A stretch of 11,061 nucleotides of DNA. Source: G020350405 sp964513655. GTDB lineage: Bacteria > Planctomycetota > Phycisphaerae > Sedimentisphaerales > Anaerobacaceae. Positions 7,565-11,061 of this stretch are shown here, piece by piece; position 1 is the first letter of the stretch; every line of letters begins with the position of its first letter. The DNA lies in contig CAZENQ010000103.1 in NCBI GenBank assembly GCA_964513655.1, positions 1 to 11,061 on the forward strand, given 5' to 3'. The notes under the pieces are model-generated. The model did not search any database and had not been told where the DNA came from. It saw nothing but the letters and a program-made list of their open reading frames with translations. A program made the translations under genes and the position numbers.

Positions 7565-8485
7565 TCATTCTTGTCCTCCATAATCGCGCAGCACCTCTGC
7601 TACTTCCCTCTGTCTCTCAGGCGTCGTTGTCTTCATAAGATGCTCGTTTTCCAGAACAGAAAGTCCCGTTGCCAAAGGCGTTCTGCCCCCACTATCCCTC
7701 GCGTTAACATCGGCCCCGTTTTCCAAAAGTATTCTTGCGTTCTCAGCCCTCCCAAAGAGCGCCGCCTGATGCAGAGCCGTCACGCCTGCCGCAAAACCCC
7801 TCGCGTTCACGTCCGCTCCCTCATCTATCAAAAGCTGCACTATTTCAACACTGTCCTCACCTGCCGCTATATGCAGCGCCGTTATACCCGTAGAGGCTTC
7901 CGCGTCAACAGACGCCCCGGCCTCTAACAACACAGACACCATCTCTTCTGTTCGATTCTCCCCCGTTACAGCCAAATGCACCGCCCGAAGACCGCCTATA
8001 GCCTCCGCATTCACGTCGGCCCCATGCTCAATAAGCATCTCGGCTATCTCCAAAAATCCCTCACTAACCGCTAAGTGCAGCGGTGTTGCCTTACACTTTG
8101 TACGCACATCAACATTTACATCACCGTCTAAATGTATCTCTACCTTTCTCGGATTACCCGACAAAACAGCCTTGTGCAGGGGCTTAAGCCCGCGACGCTC
8201 GGCCCTGAAGTGACCGTGAATACCTTCCACTCCATCATCCATGAAACTCCTCGCCAGGGCCCTGTCCCCCTCGTATTCTCTCAGCTTTTCTCCCTCCACC
8301 GTCTGCATAACTGCTCTCTTCGCCCACATCGCCCCCAACAGCACCACTATCACAACAACAACAACCACAATAAGCAGCGAGTACCCCCGCCTCACTCTAA
8401 CACTCTTCCTTCTCTTACCCTCTCTTAACATTTTATCGCTCCCTTCTAACTTCTTAATTCTCAATTCACTCTTTCTTCTCGCCAT
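7565..8485 (-). CDS. Membrane-anchored ankyrin-repeat protein
   Basis: Probably a protein-binding scaffold tethered to the inner membrane. A basic N-terminus (residues 1-34, many R and K) precedes one very hydrophobic, valine-rich membrane helix (~35-52). After a linker come about six ankyrin repeats (~99-304), with clear units TPLHLAVSEGFLEIAEMLIE-HGADVNA (~134-160), TALHIAAGEDSVEIVQLLID-EGADVNA (~202-228) and TALHQAALFGRAENARILLE-NGADVNA (~236-262). The last unit is degenerate. By the positive-inside rule the basic tail is cytoplasmic, placing the repeats outside the inner membrane; that is inference. Two starts are possible. The ATG at 8485 has no good ribosome-binding site, whereas the ATG at 8431 (M19) has AAGGGAG 7 nt upstream and would give 288 residues. 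It heads a run of three minus-strand genes, but the 207-bp gap that follows makes a single operon uncertain. Confidence 0.88.
   Translation of the reverse strand: MARRKSELRIKKLEGSDKMLREGKRRKSVRVRRGYSLLIVVVVVVIVVLLGAMWAKRAVMQTVEGEKLREYEGDRALARSFMDDGVEGIHGHFRAERRGLKPLHKAVLSGNPRKVEIHLDGDVNVDVRTKCKATPLHLAVSEGFLEIAEMLIEHGADVNAEAIGGLRAVHLAVTGENRTEEMVSVLLEAGASVDAEASTGITALHIAAGEDSVEIVQLLIDEGADVNARGFAAGVTALHQAALFGRAENARILLENGADVNARDSGGRTPLATGLSVLENEHLMKTTTPERQREVAEVLRDYGGQE
8439..8445 (-). promoter_or_regulatory. Ribosome-binding site favouring the internal start of the ankyrin gene
   Basis: The minus strand reads AAGGGAG here, 7 nt before the ATG at 8431-8429. The upstream ATG at 8485 has only GAGAAG directly abutting it. 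This makes the shorter 288-residue product the better supported one. Confidence 0.5.
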
Positions 8486-8529
8486 CTTCTCATTCTACAC
8501 CATAAACACTTCCCACACCCGTTTCGGTC

Positions 8530-8549
8530 AAAAAAATTGCAAATTTTTT
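8530..8549. repeat. A/T-rich near-palindrome upstream of the ankyrin gene
   Basis: Seven A's, TTGCAA, then ATTTTTT form a 20-bp near-palindrome centred on TTGCAA, with one mismatched pair. It abuts a TTGAC-like hexamer on the minus strand and could be a binding site. It is low-complexity sequence and may mean nothing. Confidence 0.3.
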
Positions 8550-8599
8550 CCCTGATTCCACCAATTTTCCCCCTAACCCTCACCTCGTAGCGCAGCAAA

Positions 8600-8620
8600 G
8601 ATCCTGAGCCTGTCGAAGGG
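8600..8620. repeat. REP-like dispersed element (CCTGAGCCTGTCGAAGG core)
   Basis: The core CCTGAGCCTGTCGAAGG (minus strand CCTTCGACAGGCTCAGG), preceded by AGCGCAGCAAAGA, matches an intergenic repeat I recognise from many unrelated bacterial genomes and metagenome assemblies. It looks like a mobile REP-type element. Only one copy is in the window. Confidence 0.5.
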
Positions 8621-8641
8621 TTACTCCTTACTCCTTACTCC
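8621..8641. repeat. Perfect 7-bp tandem repeat, TTACTCC x3
   Basis: Three identical TTACTCC units are joined head to tail directly after the REP-like element. Confidence 0.8.
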
Positions 8642-8652
8642 TGCCTTCTCAC

Positions 8653-8666
8653 TTCACTCTTCACTC
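8653..8666. repeat. Perfect 7-bp tandem repeat, TTCACTC x2
   Basis: Two identical TTCACTC units follow 11 bp after the TTACTCC array, with the same unit length but a different sequence. Confidence 0.6.
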
Positions 8667-8791
8667 TTCGAAAACCGCCCCGGCCGAGCCTTTTACCCAA
8701 CACCGCTGCCTCGCGAGCGTGCTTTGGGCTAACTCCCCTTGCACTCGCCTAACGCGGTAGAGTTGTCGTTGAAAGAAGTGGGCTTATAGTA

Positions 8792-8835
8792 TTTTGTTGA
8801 CATTTTATTGCCGGTAGACTAAATTGGCAACAAAA
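8792..8835 (+). promoter_or_regulatory. Promoter of the nuclease gene overlapped by a nested dyad
   Basis: TTGACA (8797-8802, perfect -35), a 17-nt spacer and TAAATT (8820-8825, weak -10) form the likely promoter. Transcription would start near 8832, about 45 nt before the ATG. A perfect 8-bp inverted repeat, TTTTGTTG (8792-8799) and CAACAAAA (8828-8835), brackets it. An inner TTGCC (8808-8812) and GGCAA (8826-8830) add a second level. The arms cover the -35 and the start region, a usual place for a repressor site. Confidence 0.5.
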
Positions 8836-8876
8836 AGTGTTGGATATTATTATGTTGGCTGAAAGGAGATTGAGAC

Positions 8877-9905
8877 ATGATTTTCGTTGTCAGAGATGAC
8901 CTCGCGGATATCGAGAAGGTGGTAGCCGACACTTTCACCGATCTCAATGTCTGGGAGCGCAGGCACGTTCAGGAGTGGATTCGTCAGTGCCCCGAAATAC
9001 TTGGGGAGGAACTTCTTGTTCTCAGCGTCGAGTTCGATAGGTTTACTGTATCTCGTGATCGCCTGGATGTCCTCGCGCTCGACCGTATGGGCAATCTCGT
9101 GGTCGTAGAACTAAAGCGTACCTCTCTCGGCGAATATGCCGATCTGCAAGCCATACGCTATGCGGCAATGGTTTCGTCGATGACCCTAAAGACGCTACTG
9201 CCGTACTACATGGACTACCAGAAGCGATATGAATCGGCGAGCGAAGTCACTGAGGAATCCTCCCTCTCAAAGATCCAAGAGTTCGTCACACGCGATGATT
9301 TCGACGATCTCTCCAGCAGTCCACGGATCATCCTCGGATCAGAGGATTTTTCTCAGGAGATTACGACAACCGTGTTGTGGCTCAACAAGAGTGGTCTGGA
9401 CGTATCTTGCGTCCGCATCAAACCGCACAAGATTGACGAGCGAATTGTCCTTGTTCCCCAGAGGATCATTCCTCTTCAGGAGGCGAGGGAGTATCTCATT
9501 GAGATTCAGAAGAAGGAGGAAGTCCAGAAGAGCGGACGCTCTCGCTATCGTCCTCGCACTATGAAGATCATTCTGGAAAACAATCTGCTCAAGGCGGGTG
9601 ACAGAATCTATCTGAAGAATGCGCTGCCGGAGCATCTCGGCTACTCCAAGAACGACCCCATGCTTGAGGCCACAATCACTGGGAAGCAGGGCCAGAGCAA
9701 TGCTATCAAATGGGAAAAGGACCAAAAGGAGTACGCAATATCGAATCTCACGTGGCACATATTCAAAAGCACTCATCCGGACGGTAAAAGCCCCGGTGGA
9801 GTGAATGGTAACTGGCACTGGGTCACGGAAGGAGGAATCACCCTTTGGGATCTGGCAGAGCAGTTCCTCAGGTCCGCAGAACAAACGGATCGGAGCGACG
9901 CTTGA
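8877..9905 (+). CDS. DUF91/NucS-type PD-(D/E)XK nuclease with C-terminal RAMA-like domain
   Basis: Predicted metal-dependent DNA endonuclease of the NucS/DUF91 fold. Residues ~20-100 carry the active-site pattern: CPEILGEEL with an acidic motif-I residue (E40/E44), RLDVLALD (D64), then LVVVELKR (E78-x-K80), and QAIRY (Q91-x3-Y95). A middle region (~145-215, ITTTVLWLNKSGLDVSCVRI ... IIPLQEAREYL) is often found behind this nuclease core. Residues ~228-332 resemble a RAMA domain (LLKAGDRIYL, EATITGK, then NGNWHW and ITLWDL), a domain proposed to sense modified DNA in restriction-associated proteins. The ATG is fixed by AGGAG (8864-8868) 8 nt upstream. It stands apart from the minus-strand cluster behind its own promoter and is followed 200 bp later by a HEPN-like gene. 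A role in defence against foreign DNA is inferred; repair is the alternative. The RAMA call is less certain than the nuclease call. Confidence 0.88.
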   Translation: MIFVVRDDLADIEKVVADTFTDLNVWERRHVQEWIRQCPEILGEELLVLSVEFDRFTVSRDRLDVLALDRMGNLVVVELKRTSLGEYADLQAIRYAAMVSSMTLKTLLPYYMDYQKRYESASEVTEESSLSKIQEFVTRDDFDDLSSSPRIILGSEDFSQEITTTVLWLNKSGLDVSCVRIKPHKIDERIVLVPQRIIPLQEAREYLIEIQKKEEVQKSGRSRYRPRTMKIILENNLLKAGDRIYLKNALPEHLGYSKNDPMLEATITGKQGQSNAIKWEKDQKEYAISNLTWHIFKSTHPDGKSPGGVNGNWHWVTEGGITLWDLAEQFLRSAEQTDRSDA

Positions 9906-10023
9906 CAGCGCACCTCATCCGGTCGTTATCATGCGTCGTTTTTAAAAAACTGAAAAAACTCAAAAACTAGGCACAGTCACCTATATTTTGAAAGGAACGA
10001 TATTGGACGAATATTAAGGAAGC
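9906..10023. other. Gap after the nuclease gene
   Basis: No gene is seen. It begins with an A-rich stretch of three near-repeats of AAAAACT (about 9944-9968). TTGAAA (9988-9993) and TATTAA (10012-10017), 18 nt apart, could be a weak promoter starting transcription at about the base of the following stem-loop. A stop-free frame runs from 9954 to the TAA at 10083, but it has no start codon apart from one late internal ATG. Confidence 0.35.
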
Positions 10024-10070
10024 AACGGGAACTTCTTATACAGGCAGAAACAGCCTGCCTTTCCCGTTTT
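10024..10070 (+). terminator. Bulged stem-loop ending in a short T-run
   Basis: An outer 8-bp stem, AACGGGAA (10024-10031) with TTCCCGTT (10061-10068), sits directly on an inner 6-bp stem, AGGCAG (10042-10047) with CTGCCT (10055-10060), which has a 7-nt loop. On the 5' side a 10-nt bulge separates the two. TTTT (10067-10070) follows. It probably ends the nuclease transcript. The bulge is unusual for an intrinsic terminator, so a small structured RNA is an alternative. Confidence 0.5.
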
Positions 10071-10080
10071 ATGCGGACTG

Positions 10081-10086
10081 TATAAT
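10081..10086 (+). promoter_or_regulatory. -10 box in front of the HEPN-like gene
   Basis: A perfect TATAAT lies 19 bp before the ATG at 10106. No -35 is recognisable at the right distance, where the stem-loop arm sits instead. A start near 10093 would give a leader of only about 13 nt. Confidence 0.4.
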
Positions 10087-10105
10087 TATTGTTAGGCCGT
10101 CAATC

Positions 10106-10750
10106 ATGTTACCAGTTGATGAAACAAAAATAAATAATATTACGATCCTTTCACTGAAATACGTCAAATTTAACCGTATACTTAAGCAGCTTCTAAAGGC
10201 GTATACAGAGAAAACAATACCATCTCAGTACTTAGATGTGCCATACACTATCACGTGTGCTGCGGCCCTTGAGTCGCGGCTAAATGACGAAATAGTCCAA
10301 TTTTCATACAAGTCTTTCGAGACCGCTGCCCGTAAAATGGCGGAGTCATTCCTAACAATGAGTTTTCGAGGTAAACTAAATACGATTGTCCCATTTTTGA
10401 CCTCAAATAGATTTGTCTTTAACACGGACCATGAAGTTTATAAAAGGCTCTTATCCTTGATCAAAGTACGTAACTCCCTCGTCCATCCGAAAGCGTTCTT
10501 TAAGGATATTTCAATTCAACAAGAGGTTGATCCTAATACCGGCAATGCGTTTCTTTATCCGGTCTCGAAGAAGCTCGCTGAAATAGGGGAAGACCTGTCA
10601 CTTGGCTCAACAACAGAATATCTTCCCACAGAGTACCATGACGCGTTAGGCAAGCTTGAACAGATTTTCTTCAAAAATATCGGAAAACCAAATCGTCTAG
10701 GTAAGACTGGGCTAATTATTCCTAATACTGAACAGACCTCGAACTCGTAA
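10106..10750 (+). CDS. HEPN-like protein with R-x4-H motif
   Basis: A mostly helical 214-residue protein that I place in the broad HEPN superfamily, whose members are often metal-independent RNases in toxin-antitoxin, abortive-infection and CRISPR systems. An early helix has ITCAAALESRLNDEIVQF (~49-66), resembling the 'ALE-x-x-x-N' helix of HEPN proteins. Lysine-containing helices follow, then LIKVRNSLVHPK with R122 and H127, the R-x4-H catalytic signature. The C-terminal ~80 residues have no recognised domain. No membrane segment or signal peptide is present. The start has only a weak AGG 9 nt upstream and a possible very short leader, so translation may be inefficient. No partner antitoxin is visible directly downstream. 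The neighbouring nuclease gene suggests a defence setting. The exact HEPN subfamily cannot be assigned by eye. Confidence 0.82.
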   Translation: MLPVDETKINNITILSLKYVKFNRILKQLLKAYTEKTIPSQYLDVPYTITCAAALESRLNDEIVQFSYKSFETAARKMAESFLTMSFRGKLNTIVPFLTSNRFVFNTDHEVYKRLLSLIKVRNSLVHPKAFFKDISIQQEVDPNTGNAFLYPVSKKLAEIGEDLSLGSTTEYLPTEYHDALGKLEQIFFKNIGKPNRLGKTGLIIPNTEQTSNS

Positions 10751-10802
10751 AGGAGAAGGAACTAAGGTATCCGCCCATATTTCTTTATATAAATACTATT
10801 TC

Positions 10803-10818
10803 TTCTCTGTGTTCTCTG
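10803..10818. repeat. TTCTCTG duplicate, part of a dispersed repeat
   Basis: TTCTCTG (10803-10809) recurs at 10812-10818 and is followed by CGGCTAAATTTTT. The minus strand reads GCAGAGAACACAGAGAA, a motif I recognise as a widespread intergenic repeat in planctomycete and other environmental genomes. Only this copy is in the window. Confidence 0.45.
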
Positions 10819-10845
10819 CGGCTAAATTTTTACCCCTTATTTCCC

Positions 10846-10873
10846 AGGCACTTAGCACTTGCTTGTGCTGCCT
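10846..10873. repeat. Two-part stem-loop
   Basis: AGGCA (10846-10850) pairs with TGCCT (10869-10873). An inner GCAC (10855-10858) pairs with GTGC (10865-10868) around a 6-nt loop, with a 4-nt bulge on the left side. Confidence 0.45.
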
Positions 10874-10896
10874 CCTGCTCGGATACTATTTTATCT

Positions 10897-10913
10897 GCAC
10901 GCCTACGGCGTGC
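10897..10913. repeat. REP-like hairpin 1 (GCCTACGGC core)
   Basis: GCACGCC, a TAC loop and GGCGTGC make a perfect 7-bp stem. Its centre GCCTACGGC is repeated in the next hairpin. Confidence 0.6.
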
Positions 10914-10931
10914 TACTTTATGTCTCCTCGT

Positions 10932-10945
10932 TGCCGCCTACGGCA
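10932..10945. repeat. REP-like hairpin 2 (GCCTACGGC core)
   Basis: TGCCG and CGGCA pair around a 4-nt loop. GCCTACGGC at 10936-10944 repeats the nonamer at 10901-10909, 35 bp away in direct orientation. Confidence 0.55.
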
Positions 10946-10954
10946 GCACCACGC

Positions 10955-11005
10955 AACCTTGCCCGTCTCAATTCGTGCCCATTCTCCCTAAAAAGGAGCA
11001 AGGTT
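10955..11005. repeat. Long inverted repeat with inner stem
   Basis: AACCTTGC (10955-10962) and GCAAGGTT (10998-11005) are a perfect 8-bp inverted repeat. CTCC (10984-10987) and GGAG (10995-10998) lie within it, sharing one base with the right arm. Confidence 0.5.
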
Positions 11006-11024
11006 CTTCTTTGGCTTCACCAAG

Positions 11025-11038
11025 GCCGACTTGTCGGC
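11025..11038. repeat. Tight palindrome near the window edge
   Basis: GCCGAC, TT, GTCGGC form a perfect 6-bp inverted repeat with a 2-bp centre. Confidence 0.5.
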
Positions 11039-11061
11039 AACTTAGACGAACTCCGCAGGCC

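Larger units (their letters stand above)
8486..8791. other. Repeat-rich gap between divergent genes
   Basis: No gene is seen here. From left to right it contains an A/T dyad (8530-8549), a REP-like conserved element (8600-8620), two sets of 7-bp tandem repeats (8621-8641, 8653-8666), and a C-rich stretch with the palindrome CTCGCGAG (8710-8717). I found no good promoter for the minus-strand ankyrin gene. TTGACC (8531-8526) is a possible -35, but no matching -10 follows it. Confidence 0.5.
10751..11061. other. Repeat- and hairpin-dense terminal region without a gene
   Basis: I see no convincing gene here. A 60-codon plus-strand frame (10809-10991) runs through hairpins and repeat sequence, has no ribosome-binding site and has no protein-like pattern. 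The stretch carries a dispersed TTCTCTG repeat and at least five separate stem-loops over about 250 bp, listed individually. It is cut by the end of the window, so a repeat block or element may continue beyond it. Confidence 0.5.

Noticed and set aside
8132..8555. Plus-strand frames opposite the ankyrin gene start
   Set aside because: Low-complexity serine/threonine/histidine/asparagine products mirroring the valine-rich and arginine-rich coding strand.
9954..10085. 43-codon stop-free frame before the HEPN gene as a gene remnant
   Set aside because: It has no usable start codon, overlaps the stem-loop, and its length is within chance expectation.
8746..10097. GCCTAAC (8746-8752) and GTTAGGC (10091-10097) as integron attC core sites around the nuclease cassette
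   Set aside because: They are 1.35 kb apart, no L-box pairing or partner core lies within 60-150 bp of either, GTTAGGC also occurs inside the HEPN gene at 10645, and no integrase is present.
10897..10945. CRISPR-like array from the repeated GCCTACGGC
   Set aside because: There are only two short copies inside separate hairpins, with no regular repeat-spacer pattern and no cas genes.
10809..10991. 60-codon plus-strand frame in the terminal region
   Set aside because: It runs through several hairpins and a dispersed repeat, has no ribosome-binding site and has no recognisable domain.

Overview
The window looks like a chromosomal segment of a planctomycete, most likely of the class Phycisphaerae (Sedimentisphaerales-like). 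The support is the style of the two large secreted proteins. They carry dockerin-like 'D-x-N-x-D-G ... LA-x-x-WL' pairs, 'HDVYFGTSF ... YYWRIDEVN' fibronectin-like modules, a 'VDDFDSY' jelly-roll module and a LamG domain, a combination typical of that group. This assignment comes from protein style only; no rRNA, tRNA or other marker gene is present.

Region 1 (about 1-6160) is a divergent pair of secreted polysaccharide-related genes. On the minus strand (69-3284) lies a 1071-residue, probably non-catalytic, multi-module adhesion or carbohydrate-binding protein. On the plus strand (3715-6159) lies an 814-residue GH43 subfamily-24-like exo-beta-1,3-galactanase with binding modules and a dockerin-like tail. 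The 430-bp gap between them holds one good sigma-70-type promoter for each gene, a 14-bp inverted repeat between the promoters (candidate shared operator), and a roughly 220-nt structured leader on the minus-strand transcript.

Region 2 (6245-8485) holds three minus-strand genes: a membrane-anchored ankyrin-repeat protein, a 92-residue two-helix membrane protein, and a 264-residue single-span protein of unknown function. They look like a small membrane-associated cluster. Their coding strand is strikingly purine-rich. The gaps around them contain 7-bp tandem repeats and a short REP-like repeat known from many unrelated bacteria.

Region 3 (about 8790-10750) reads on the plus strand and looks accessory. 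It encodes a PD-(D/E)XK nuclease of the DUF91/NucS type with an apparent C-terminal RAMA domain, and then a HEPN-like protein with an intact R-x4-H motif. A bulged stem-loop with a short T-run separates the two genes, and a -10 box lies just before the HEPN gene. The pair is a candidate anti-phage or modification-sensing module.

Region 4 (10751-11061) has no convincing gene. It is packed with dispersed-repeat and hairpin sequence and runs off the end of the window. The most noteworthy items are the nuclease-RAMA/HEPN pair, the strand-specific structured leader with its divergent control region, and the repeat-rich gaps.
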